Shown here: positions 1 to 8,256 of the stretch, one piece after another | How the letters are laid out: each line of letters begins with the position of its first letter | How positions within the stretch are numbered: position 1 is the stretch's first letter | DNA from: Ginsengibacter sp963792025 | Lineage (GTDB): Bacteria > Bacteroidota > Bacteroidia > Chitinophagales > Chitinophagaceae | NCBI GenBank assembly: GCA_963792025.1 | Contig: CAWBUS010000019.1 | Span: 152,935-216,934, forward strand | Direction of reading: 5' to 3' | DNA: 64,000 nucleotides | Made by a program: the position numbers and the translations under genes | The notes under the pieces: model-generated | The model's input: the letters and a program-made list of their open reading frames with translations, nothing else | Database searches by the model: none | Told to the model about the DNA's origin: nothing

Positions 1-2
1 TG

Positions 3-1118
3 CCTGGCCGGCATCGAAAAGCATTTGTAATGGACGGACACGTACACGTGATGACACGTGAGCTTTTACTGGGAACTGATATAGGCCAGCGTTACCCCGA
101 CGGGACCGTCGACCTCCCAAGAGCTAAGGAAGGCGGCCTGGACGCTATGTTCTTTACAGTCTATACGCCTGAACAATATTACCCCGGAAGGTTCGAGGTA
201 AAAAACACCTTCCGCGTAGTGAATCTTGCATTGGACCAGCTCAAAAAGAATAATTCAATGATCGAGTTGGCGCTCACAGCTTCTGATATAGAACACATTA
301 ATAAGAAAGGCAAAATGGCCGCTTTTCTTGATTTGGAAGGCGGTTATGATCTTGATGGTGATATAAACCTGCTCCGGGCGCTATATCGCTTAGGACTCAG
401 GTCCATGCAGCTTACGGCGCATAATACCACCAATGCTTTTATTGATTCCTGCAACGACGTCCGTCGCTGGGGCGGCATTAATGATCTCGGTAAAAAGATC
501 ATCGCCGAAATGAACAATCTCGGGATGGTCATTAATGTTGCCCATGCCTCTAATGAAGCCATATTGCAGGTTGCAGAAGCAAGTAAACATCCTGTTGTCT
601 ACAGTCATGGCGGCTTTTACGGTATAGTACCTCATCCCCGCTGTATTACAGACGAAGCGGCAAAAGCTGTCGCATCAAAAGGCGGGGTGATTGGTATCCA
701 GTTCGGAAGCCTTTTTAACAATCCAAAATACTTCGCCTGGCAGAAGAAAACACCAAATGAAACTACACCGGCTTCAGTACAGGTATCTGGCATGAAGACC
801 ATTGAAGAAGTAGACAGGCAACTGGCAAAAGAAGTTCCGCTAAATTTCAGGGGAACCATACCCGATGAGTATTGGATGCATGTAGATCAACTGGCTAAAG
901 TGGTAGACTATGGCGTAAATTTAGTTGGCGAAGACTATATGGCCCTGGGTTCAGATTTCGATGGCGGCCCTGAACTGCCGCAGGAAATTAAAGATATCAG
1001 CGATTATCCGCAGATGACCATGGCGCTGCAAAGGCTGGGCTATAGCGACCAGCGAATCAAAAAAATAATGGGCTTAAACTGGCTCCGCGTTATCCGGCAG
1101 GTAACTGAAGAGAAATGA
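3..1118 (+). CDS. Membrane dipeptidase, peptidase family M19 (5' end outside the window)
   Basis: Zinc-dependent dipeptidase of the renal-dipeptidase (M19) family, which hydrolyses dipeptides. The reading frame is open to the left edge and an ATG at 30 lies inside the conserved block (K-A-F-V-M-D-G-H-V-H), so the true start is upstream and the gene is 5'-truncated here. Numbering from that ATG, visible family signatures are the N-terminal H-x-H metal motif (residues 4-6; many members have H-x-D), the bridging-acid region D-L-E-G-G near 101-105, His 172 in V-A-H-A-S, His 193 in S-H-G-G, His 202, and the C-terminal L-G-S-D-F-D-G-G block. The end (G-L-N-W-L-R-V) is typical of the family, so the 3' end is intact. 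Cell location cannot be judged without the N-terminus. Confidence 0.9.
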   Translation, partial: PGRHRKAFVMDGHVHVMTRELLLGTDIGQRYPDGTVDLPRAKEGGLDAMFFTVYTPEQYYPGRFEVKNTFRVVNLALDQLKKNNSMIELALTASDIEHINKKGKMAAFLDLEGGYDLDGDINLLRALYRLGLRSMQLTAHNTTNAFIDSCNDVRRWGGINDLGKKIIAEMNNLGMVINVAHASNEAILQVAEASKHPVVYSHGGFYGIVPHPRCITDEAAKAVASKGGVIGIQFGSLFNNPKYFAWQKKTPNETTPASVQVSGMKTIEEVDRQLAKEVPLNFRGTIPDEYWMHVDQLAKVVDYGVNLVGEDYMALGSDFDGGPELPQEIKDISDYPQMTMALQRLGYSDQRIKKIMGLNWLRVIRQVTEEK

Positions 1119-1119
1119 G

Positions 1120-1296
1120 GAATTGAAGCAGGCAGTGAACTGCTCCCGGGAACTATTGGTGGGTAGAAGATTGAATGTGCCGCCGCCTGATAAAAAAAGA
1201 CCGATTGGCTCAAGCGGCACTTTTGCATTGCAGGGACATGACCCGGACAGCACCGTGTATTTTAAAAATATTATGGTGAAGGTGTTGCCTGATTAA
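1120..1296 (+). pseudogene. C-terminal remnant of a DUF1080 (3-keto-disaccharide hydrolase-like) protein
   Basis: No start codon or full ORF exists, but the frame ending at the TAA at 1294-1296 reads G-T-F-A-L-Q-G-H-D-P-D-S-T-V-Y-F-K-N-I. This matches the well-conserved last strand of DUF1080 domains, a jelly-roll family of carbohydrate-active or keto-disaccharide hydrolases. The frame stays open back to about 1120, but the residues before about 1201 are less family-like. Everything upstream of this tail is missing and the M19 gene ends immediately before it, so a deletion has probably fused the M19 3' end to this remnant. Not expected to be functional. Confidence 0.6.
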
Positions 1297-1892
1297 ATAG
1301 TATTTCTTGCTACCACTCAAATTTTTCGTATAGGCCCCGCCGTTGGTATTGTGACTAACAACATCATTAATAAAAACCTTAGAACAGTTGCCTTAATTTA
1401 TGGGGCAATGTCTGAGCCGAATCCCTTGCCTTAAGTTAACCATATGCGTTAGTTGCGCCGTTTTGAGTTTCATTCGGGGACTTACGACCACCAAATCTAA
1501 AACAACCCATTCAATTTTTACAAATCAACTCTTCTTAGTCATATTCGTATACTCGTAACTGTTATGCCTTAATAAATATCCTGAGTTACAAACATCAGGA
1601 CAGCGCTCGCTGATTATTTAAAAATTAAAAGGGTAGCGGGCGCAATATTAAAATACCTAATTCAGATATTCTTACAAATTAACAGAATTACAATTTAGTT
1701 AGACTTCTTTACCCTGACTTTTAGTTTATTTTTGCCTGAACTAAATCTGACGCAGCCACCGATTTCTGATTTGGGCTACTTTTAGCATCTCTAAGGAAAC
1801 CAGAAGCTAGCCCAGCAACTACGGGAGACGTTTGTTTTTGTTAATGCTCATAAAAACTTAATTTTGATTAATACCAAAGTTACTTATAATTG
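1297..1892 (+). other. Intergenic region with degenerate dispersed-repeat pieces
   Basis: About 600 bases without a credible gene. Around 1432-1531 there is a degraded copy of the dispersed repeat described at 11631-11766 and elsewhere (C-G-T-T-A-G-T-T-G-C-G-C, then the CTTACGA...CAATTTT arm). At 1597-1621 there is the start of its second arm (AGGACAGC...CTGATTATTTAAA). Nothing else recognised. Confidence 0.45.
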
Positions 1893-2030
1893 ATGTCAAA
1901 AAAATCTACCAAATTAATTAAAAAACTTCCAATCAAAGAACAGCCAACAAAACTAAACATGGCCTTTGAACAGTTTATTAATAAGGCTATAAATACTCCT
2001 GTTAAGAACAGTAAGATTAATAAGAAATAG
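1893..2030 (+). CDS. Small basic protein, 45 aa, first gene of a two-gene cassette
   Basis: A 45-codon frame starting at ATG 1893 and ending in TAG, 6 bases before the ATG of the next frame. The protein is very Lys/Asn-rich: M-S-K-K-S-T-K-L-I-K-K at the start, M-A-F-E-Q-F-I-N-K-A-I in the middle and a Lys-rich tail. The central part could form a short amphipathic helix. I do not recognise a named family. The tight spacing to a larger membrane-tailed protein and the small-basic-then-larger order resemble compact two-gene modules such as toxin-antitoxin or regulator-effector pairs, but that is an inference from layout only. Confidence 0.45.
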   Translation: MSKKSTKLIKKLPIKEQPTKLNMAFEQFINKAINTPVKNSKINKK

Positions 2031-2036
2031 TTATTT

Positions 2037-2629
2037 ATGAATGACTTATTTCACGAACTCCTAAAATATCTTAATTCATTCCCAATTGATTATAAGCCAA
2101 TACCTATAAATGATTTCTTAATCAAATTCGGATATAAAGATGATAGCCTTGAAGATGCTAAAATTATTAAAGGAATAATAATTTCCTTTGGGAGAACAAA
2201 AATTTATAAGAATGTGATACGGTCTTATTCAATGAACTGTTTGCGAATGTGCCACTGACTTACAATAAGGAAACGGGAAAACACGATTTACCAAAAGAAC
2301 ATACTTTAAAAGTACAGCCCTTAATCGTGCATCTTACTTCTATAGGTAAATTGTATATTGAGAATAGACTAATAAATATTACGCAATTAAAAATTAATAA
2401 AACTCAAAAAGGACTTACTATAGCTTTATTTATAAGTTCTGGTATATATACTTTGTTCGCAGCCCTAACTTACTTTAAAATCCCTGAAAAAACCTACATA
2501 CCTCAACAAGACACACTACTACAAGTGCAAAGGAAATTGCAACAGATAGAAGGAATATTGAAATATCAAATAAATCAAGATTCCCTCTTTCATCAACAGG
2601 TAAACGATTCTTTAAAAATTTCACCATAA
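2037..2629 (+). pseudogene. Frameshifted protein with C-terminal membrane anchor, second gene of the cassette
   Basis: Two overlapping frames read as one protein. The first (2037-2258) begins M-N-D-L-F-H-E-L-L-K-Y-L-N and is sensible to about residue 58. The second is open from about 2210, reads C-D-T-V-L-F-N-E-L-F-A-N-V-P-L-T-Y-N and runs to the stop at 2629. One indel near 2207-2215 would join them into a protein of about 195 aa. The N-terminal two thirds look soluble and helical. A membrane helix (G-L-T-I-A-L-F-I-S-S-G-I-Y-T-L-F-A-A) lies near residue 135 of the joined protein, followed by a short Gln-rich, possibly coiled-coil tail. No family recognised. It starts 6 bases after the 45-aa gene, so the two were probably co-transcribed. 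Confidence 0.5.
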
Positions 2630-2804
2630 AGTATTAATTTTACTTCATGGTTTTTCGTAGTTATTTAGAGTAGTGGTAACTGCTCTTTTTTATTTTATGT
2701 AATGCTAAATAAATTAGACTTTTTATCCTAACTTTTTTACTAATTTTGTAAAGTGCCCTATTACCGGCAGCAGCATAATTTATAATCAAAAAACACAAGA
2801 AGAA

Positions 2805-3079
2805 ATGTCAAATTCATTATTCGGTGAAGGGTTGGGTTTATCAGGTAAGGGATTACTTGGCGGGTTCACTAATCCGTATCAATATTAAAAAACCACACTT
2901 CTTAATCTTCTCCGATTCAAAAGAGCCTGTTAGCAAGTTTCGTTGGCACATTTATATGTCAAGCGATATTGTTGCAGCTTCATGGCGACAAGGATATGCA
3001 ACAAGAACTTTGTCTTGAAAATGCCCGATCTGTTATGAGACATTTTATTGAATTAGACAAAGAAGGAAAGCTAATTTAA
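2805..3079 (+). pseudogene. Gene remnant: Gly-rich 27-codon start plus C-terminal fragment
   Basis: An ATG at 2805 preceded by a purine-rich AAGAAGAA opens a 27-codon Gly-rich frame (M-S-N-S-L-F-G-E-G-L-G) ending at 2888. Further on, in another frame, a coherent tail reads M-Q-Q-E-L-C-L-E-N-A-R-S-V-M-R-H-F-I and stops at 3079. Between them a third frame is open for about 64 codons without looking like a known protein. The simplest reading is one small gene broken by at least two indels. Alternatively, the 27-aa Gly-rich peptide is a real mini-gene. Family not recognised. Confidence 0.25.
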
Positions 3080-3333
3080 AACGGTATTAGCTGAAAAATC
3101 CTCTATTACTATTCCTAGCATAAGTTTTGCTTGTGCTACTGTTAATCCTACAAATACGGCTAAAACTTCTAACGCTTTTCTTTTATGACATTCTGTTTTT
3201 CTTCTTCAACTTCAGTCACAAGGAAAGTTTAACCCATTCATAAATTACAACCAGTAACTTAATTAAGAACCTGACCTTTGTTTATTATATTAGTGATCTT
3301 GTTTTAGGTGGGTAATAATATCAAGAGTGAAAA

Positions 3334-3780
3334 ATGAGAATAAATAGAATATCTTTAGTTTTTTCATTGGTACTTATATTTTCCTGTAATTCACCAGAAA
3401 GTAAAAATGAGTCGGAAACACTTCAAATTCTGATTCCTCGGGTCGTATGCCCCAACCAGAAATTGCTGGTTCATATCTTTCAAATTGTGCAGATCTTCCA
3501 GCATCTTTTTCTTCCTATTCGCAAGCTATAAATTTTGTAAAAGAAAGATCTATTCATGAAGAATCAGCTAATACATCTAATAGCTCGTGGATAACGTCAG
3601 CCAAATTTTATAGTTGCGATGGGATTGTAGGATTTCTCATTTATACAACTAAACAGAGGATATGAGTATATTCATAAAGATGTTCCAATTAATGTTTGGG
3701 AAGAATTTAAAAAGGCTTCTTCTAAAGGTTCTTATTATGATCATAATATTAAACATAGGTATCAATTAAGGTTGAATTAG
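3334..3780 (+). pseudogene. Broken lipoprotein with C-terminal KTSC domain
   Basis: The ATG at 3334 gives a lipoprotein signal (I-S-L-V-F-S-L-V-L-I-F-S-C, lipobox Cys). After about 30 codons the frame is lost near 3415-3425. The sense continues in another frame (S-G-R-M-P-Q-P-E-I-A-G, then S-S-W-I-T-S-A-K-F-Y-S-C-D-G). It shifts again near 3655-3662 into a frame reading Y-E-Y-I-H-K-D-V-P-I-N-V-W-E-E-F, ending in Y-Q-L-R-L-N and a stop at 3778. The last two blocks are a typical KTSC domain, a small domain named for its conserved Lys-Thr-Ser-Cys-like residues and of unclear function. Two indels would restore one open frame, so this is a recent pseudogene or a gene with sequence errors. Confidence 0.65.
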
Positions 3781-3796
3781 CTATCAATCATCGTAT

Positions 3797-5326
3797 ATGA
3801 AACATTTATTTTTATTATTATTATCTTTCTATACAATCCTCAGTTGCTACAGTCAAACAAGTGATGAAGTATTTAATTGATGGTAATATAAGGACAGTCT
3901 AAAAAATTATAGCGAAGCTATTGGAGATTACAATAGGGCCATAGAACTTAATCATAACTCTGCTGATGCATTTTCCAAAAGAGGATTTTTAAAAGGTAAG
4001 ATTGGGGATTATGAAGGATCAATTGAAGATTTGAATAAAGCTATAAGCATCGACCCCAAGAAATATTATTTCTATTTCTGGAGAGGGCTTCCAAAAGCCA
4101 AGTTAAAAGATTACAAGGGAGCTATTGAAGATTGTACGAAGGCAATAGAAATTAATTCTAACTATGAAGATGCTTATACATACAGAGGACTTCTAAGGGG
4201 TAAGTTGCAGAATTTGTTAGGAGAAATTGAAGATCTCAATAAAGCAATAGAGATTAATTCTATGAATGCTGTTGCTTTTTACGGCAGGGCACTTGCAAAA
4301 AAAGAATTAAAAAACTATGAGGGCGCGATAGAAGACTGTAACGAAGCAATAAAGATAAATCCAAAGTATGAAAGGCTTATCTCAAAAGAGGTGATGCAAA
4401 ATCCTCTTTGAAAGATTATCGTGGGGCTTTATCAGACTACAGTAAAACTATTGAGCTTAATCCTAATAATATAGATGCTTATAATAATAGAGGTACTGCA
4501 GAAGCACATTTAAAAGTCTACCGGGAATCAATGGAAGTTCAATAGAGTTATTGAGATCGATTCGACTGATGAAGAAGCTTATTCAAATAGGGGACTTGAT
4601 AAATATAATCTACAAGACTACCAAGGTGCCGACATAGCGGATTACAGTAAGGCAATAGAGATTGATTCAGGTGATGCCGAGACTTATACCAATAGGGGAA
4701 TAGCAAAAGCAGATCTACTGGATAACAGGGGTGCTATAGCAGATTACAATAGAGCAATAGTGGTCGATTCAAAATGATGGGAAGGCTTATTATAATAGAG
4801 GGATTGCAAAAGTAGATCTACGTAATTATACGGGTGCTATAGCCGATTACAATAGAGCAATAGAGATCGATACTAAGGAGTCAGACGTTTATTACAATAG
4901 AGGAATTGCAAAGGTAGATCTTCAGGATAACCTGGGTGCTATAGCAGATTTCAATAAAGCAATAGAAATTGATCCAAAAAAGTCAGACGTTTATATCAAT
5001 AAGAGGAGTTGCAAAAGCAAACTTACAAGATTTCCGAGGTGCTATTACGGATTACAATAAAGCAATAAAGATCGATCCTAAGAATACGAGACGTATTTTT
5101 ATTACAATAGAGGAAATTCAAAAGGAAATCTAGCGGGAATCTCGGCTTCTATAGCAGATTACAGTAAAGCAATAGAGATTGATCCTAAATATGCGAAGGC
5201 GTATGCCAATAGGGGGATTACAGAATTAAGCTAAAAGAAAAAGACAGCGGTTGTTTGGATTTAAGTAAAGCTGGGGAGTTAGGAGATAGTGAGGCTTACG
5301 AAATGATAAGAAAATTCTGTAATTAA
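3797..5326 (+). pseudogene. Degenerate secreted TPR-repeat protein, many frameshifts
   Basis: Starts with a signal peptide (M-K-H-L-F-L-L-L-L-S-F-Y-T-I-L-S). The whole 1.5 kb then reads as about a dozen 34-residue TPR units of the form N-Y-x-G-A-I-x-D-Y-x-K-A-I-E-I-D-P, but spread over all three plus frames. The longest uninterrupted piece is 4031-4411. Frame breaks or stops are visible near 3872, 4385, 4545, 4772, 5000, 5090 and 5222. The end (G-D-S-E-A-Y-E-M-I-R-K-F-C-N, stop 5324-5326) is a standard TPR C-terminus. Repeats are scaffolds for protein binding, probably in the periplasm here. The number of breaks argues for true decay rather than one sequencing error. Confidence 0.75.
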
Positions 5327-5707
5327 TTTTACCTTACTACGAGCAAGTATTAGTTCTGGCGCAGGTCTCCTGACCCTTGCGCAAGCGTTACTTAGCATCT
5401 TCTCTTAAAGCATATTTCATCCAAAAAATAAATCTTATTCCAATCTTCAATCTAATCTAATTAATTCCGGTTCATTTTAGTTACTGGGTTTAGTAATCAA
5501 TTGAATTACCGTGTCTCCCCTTTCTTTAAATTGCGAATTTATCTTTCAATAACCATTAGTAACGAGCAGTTCCCTTATTAGTCCAAGTATATAAAAGAGA
5601 TTTGCATTGCGAAAGTTTTGTAGTCTGGCTTGTGTAAGCTATACTTGTGCCAGTAATAACACCACCGCCTACACGAAAAATAAAATATATAAACTAAAAT
5701 ATTCATC
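5327..5707 (+). other. Intergenic region, nothing recognised
   Basis: About 380 bases between the TPR pseudogene and the next secreted-protein gene. It contains a GC-richer stretch at about 5338-5395 (CAGGTCTCCTGACCCTTGCG) and is otherwise AT-rich. No ORF with coding character, clear repeat or RNA gene seen. Confidence 0.4.
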
Positions 5708-6526
5708 ATGCCCGATTGCAAAAAAAGAATGGTTGTTTTAATGTTGCATTTTTTGATCTTTACCGCTTCTGCGTTTTCCCAGGTTTTAACCTGCAGCGAT
5801 ATAAAAAATGGCGTTTTTATTTCCTTTTCAAAAAGAGATGGCTCAAGATCCGTTTACACCCGGACCGGTGAGGTTCAAAAAGAATTGAATACTTCAACAA
5901 AAGAAACTATTCTTTGGGATGTGGAGTGGATAGATGATTGTTCCTATTCTTTGAAATATAATTCCGGGTTGGAAGACAATCCGAATAAGGAACTGGAAAA
6001 GATAAAAAAGCATAAAATTATTATCAGGATCCTTAGTGTATCGCAAAACTATTACATATTTGAAAGCTTCCTGGACAAAGAATCGAACACGCCTGTTATG
6101 CAGGATACACTTTGGATAAAGCAACGTAAAGACACGAAGAATAAAGTGACTAATAATCCGGCAATAGATAGCATACTCGCCGTAAGAAAAGCTGCATTTG
6201 ATGCTTCATTGGCCAGGACCGCAACATTGTATATCTACAGGTCGGGAAAATTTGCAGAAAGCGGTGATGACTGCATTATATATTATAATGATACTGCTAT
6301 TTGTACCATGACCAATAAATCAGCATATGTTATTCGCTTATTTAAGGAGGGGCCGGCAACATTAACGGGCAAACTCAGGAAACAGGAAATGTCAGTGAAT
6401 ATTAATGTTAAGTATGGAGAAAAATATTACCTGAGATGCGAGCTCAAGTGGGCAATTCCAGCCAAGCCAATCCTTACCTTATCAAACCTTGAAGAGGCAA
6501 GACCTTATTTTGATAATATGAAGTAG
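5708..6526 (+). CDS. Secreted protein with C-terminal DUF2846-like domain
   Basis: 272 aa with an N-terminal signal peptide (hydrophobic stretch to about residue 25, ending in A-F-S-Q). Residues 25-140 are a first, unassigned beta-rich part containing W-D-V-E-W and D-T-L-W-I-K, which resembles small Bacteroidota extracytoplasmic domains. From about 170 onward the text (A-T-L-Y-I-Y-R-S-G-K-F, then Y-N-D-T-A-I-C-T-M, and K-Y-Y-L-R-C-E at the end) resembles DUF2846, a beta-sandwich domain of unknown function in exported proteins. It is a lone gene between decayed loci and appears intact. Location is probably periplasm or outer membrane. The function is unknown. Confidence 0.75.
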   Translation: MPDCKKRMVVLMLHFLIFTASAFSQVLTCSDIKNGVFISFSKRDGSRSVYTRTGEVQKELNTSTKETILWDVEWIDDCSYSLKYNSGLEDNPNKELEKIKKHKIIIRILSVSQNYYIFESFLDKESNTPVMQDTLWIKQRKDTKNKVTNNPAIDSILAVRKAAFDASLARTATLYIYRSGKFAESGDDCIIYYNDTAICTMTNKSAYVIRLFKEGPATLTGKLRKQEMSVNINVKYGEKYYLRCELKWAIPAKPILTLSNLEEARPYFDNMK

Positions 6527-6605
6527 TCTTAACCTGGATTCGGCGAAGTTTGTAACTTAAATATAAATAACGCTATCGCCTATACGAAAAAAGTATCTAA
6601 ATTAT

Positions 6606-6884
6606 TTATTGTGCTATCCTGCTTTTTATATCGCTGAATTTTATTTGCTTCCGGGTACCTACTGCCACCACCTGGAACCAAAAGCGTTTTTCATTGGTGA
6701 GATTATAAAACGTGTGGCTGGTTGCTGTTGAAAATTCACTTAACCAAACTGCATTGCCTGTGGCGGGGTCTGTTTCGCTGTATTGAAAAGTAAGGCTCCT
6801 GAATAAAGGGTTGCCGTCAACACTTACTACGAGAAAGCAAGGTACCGGCCCGTCTGTAACCTGTAAATTAGAAGGAGCCGGCAT
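6606..6884 (-). pseudogene. Fibronectin type III-like domain fragment
   Basis: A 92-codon minus-strand frame that is essentially one FN3-type domain: A-P-S-N-L-Q-V-T-D-G-P-V-P at the start, then F-Q-Y-S-E-T-D-P, then H-T-F-Y-N-L-T-N-E-K-R-F-W-F-Q-V-V-A-V-G-T-R, ending S-R-I-A-Q. Such domains normally sit inside a longer secreted protein, and the homologous type often ends exactly at I-x-Q. There is no signal peptide or other domain here. The frame is cut at about 6885, where plus-strand coding sequence of another gene begins, so this looks like the 3' end of a truncated gene left by an inversion or deletion. Confidence 0.5.
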
Positions 6885-6886
6885 TT

Positions 6887-7273
6887 CAGGCGCAGGCTGA
6901 TCCCGATGCCAGTGTAATAAACAGCGTCACTTACCAATTGCAGGTTGCGTCGGATCATGGCTGCAACGCAACGGGAAATATTACTGTGTTACACGGCCTC
7001 CCTTTGCAAATGCCAAATGCATTTACACCCAATGGTGACGGGCATAATGATATCTTCCGCATACCATCAGGGGTTCAATTCAAATTGCAGTATTTTGAAA
7101 TTTTCAACAGCTGGGGCAACAGGGTTTTTACTACGAATGATATAACCAAAGGTTGGGATGGAACATACAAGGGGCTTCCTGCTGATGCTGGAGTTTTTGT
7201 TTATTTGATTACGGGGAAGAATCCGGCCGGGCAACCTGTTTTCCTGAAAGGCGCAGTTGTATTGATTAGATAA
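6887..7273 (+). pseudogene. 5'-truncated gene end encoding a type-B (gliding-motility CHU_C) sorting domain
   Basis: The frame is open from about 6887 with no good start. A TTG at 6938 is the first possible one. It reads V-T-Y-Q-L-Q-V-A-S-D-H-G-C-N-A-T-G (end of a PKD/SprB-like repeat), then N-A-F-T-P-N-G-D-G-H-N-D-I-F-R-I-P. That is the hallmark of the gliding-motility-associated C-terminal domain used as a type IX secretion signal, followed by F-N-S-W-G-N-R-V-F and G-W-D-G-T-Y-K-G. The sorting domain is complete but the large cargo protein that should precede it is absent. Its place is taken by the inverted FN3 fragment. A remnant of a large secreted surface protein. Confidence 0.7.
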
Positions 7274-7434
7274 GAAGAAGGCCACAGCAGTGTGGTTTAA
7301 TAAGGGTTTAGTTCATGCAAGCGCTGTTGTTCCTTTTACAATATTCCACCGCTGTGCAGCCACACACGGTTGCGTGATCTCAGGAATGTGTCTTGTGCTA
7401 AAATAGGTTGTTGCACGGTTAGCTATATCTCTTT

Positions 7435-7848
7435 ACTTTCTTACTGCCCCGTGTTTGAAAGGCTGTCCACTATAACATGTTTATTACATGTCATTGCGGC
7501 AGAAAGCATTTGCTTTTCTGCGTCTGCTGTTATTAATGCTGCACAGGTTACCCATATTTCCTTACTTGTTTACGGCATTACCTTAAACGCTGTTTATATT
7601 TCCTTATGCAACGCCTGCGTTTTTTTGCCTGTAATGTTTATTGCTTTATTTGTTGACACTGTTGTTCCGTTAACAATGCGCATTTATTTACTTACAACTG
7701 CCATTGCTTCACATTGAGTGAGCATTTCTTTGTTATCAGTCATCATTGCTTCATTGTAAATCATCGTTGCTTTACTATAAGTTTACATTTCCTTATTAAT
7801 TATCATCATGGCTTTACTGCTTATCATTCATGCAGTTCACTCCGTTCT
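7435..7848 (+). repeat. Degenerate 21-bp tandem repeat array
   Basis: From about 7540 the sequence can be cut into 21-base units built around CATCATTGCTTTATTG-like cores (for example units starting near 7725, 7746, 7767, 7788 and 7809). Less regular units extend back to about 7435. Because 21 is a multiple of 3, plus-strand frames read as 7-residue repeats (I-S-L-L-V-Y-G, I-T-L-N-A-V-Y, I-S-L-C-N-A-C). The minus strand reads as a hydrophilic heptad of the type T-D-N-K-E-M-L / I-Y-N-E-A-M-M, with a few stops. The hydrophilic minus frame looks more like a real protein, so this may be a decayed heptad-repeat gene rather than a pure minisatellite. Confidence 0.55.
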
Positions 7849-8139
7849 CAAACTCTCTACAGGATTACTAACTGCAATTCCAAAACATTGCACCATTATT
7901 AAAACAGAAGCCACGATAAAAATAATAGCTGCCACTGTAAAATAAGGAATGGCGTTTTGTTGTATCCTGTACGCATAGTTTTGCAAGCACCTGATGGTAA
8001 TTACATAAGCAACCGGCCACCCAATAATATTTGCTATGAGTATCAGCCAGGCATAATCTTTTATGAACAAGGATAGAATATTTCTTACATCAGCGCCCAA
8101 CACTTTACGCATTGCAATTTCTTTATTTCGTTTAGCCAT
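7837..8139 (-). pseudogene. C-terminal fragment of a MacB/FtsX-type ABC transporter permease
   Basis: 100 codons on the minus strand corresponding only to the last FtsX domain of MacB-like permeases. They contain the conserved cytoplasmic block K-R-N-K-E-I-A-M-R-K-V-L-G-A, two or three membrane segments (I-L-I-A-N-I-I-G-W-P-V-A-Y; F-T-V-A-A-I-I-F-I-V-A-S-V-L-I), and the usual end N-P-V-E-S-L-R-T-E. Full-length Bacteroidota members have about 800 residues. The other roughly 700 residues are missing, and the sequence changes abruptly to a short repeat at 8143. A 5'-deleted pseudogene. Confidence 0.75.
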
Positions 8140-8142
8140 ATT

Positions 8143-8230
8143 CCTGGCGGGCGTCCCTCCCGATAAATTGATCTAAACCTATTTAAGGGCAATACAATAA
8201 TATTAATTATGGAATGTCGGGTGAGGACAT
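8143..8230. repeat. Inverted pair of a second dispersed repeat
   Basis: On the minus strand at about 8143-8169 the sequence reads ATCGGGAGGGACGCCCGCC. At about 8212-8228 the plus strand reads GGAATGTCGGGTGAGG. Both match the element seen at 21632-21666 (GGAATGTCAGGTGAGGATAC, then CCGCCAGGAA) and at 31901-31934. The two halves face each other across about 45 AT-rich bases, as in a small inverted-repeat element, and mark the edge where the permease fragment is cut off. Boundaries are approximate. Confidence 0.4.
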
Positions 8231-8256
8231 AACTGCTATGTTGGCCCGGACCTCAA

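Noticed and set aside
3080..3235. Minus-strand text reading K-R-K-A-L-E-V-L-A-V-F-V-G-L-T-V-A-Q
   Set aside because: Could be the tail of another lost gene, but it has no start, needs a frameshift after about 12 codons and no family is recognised, so it was not listed.
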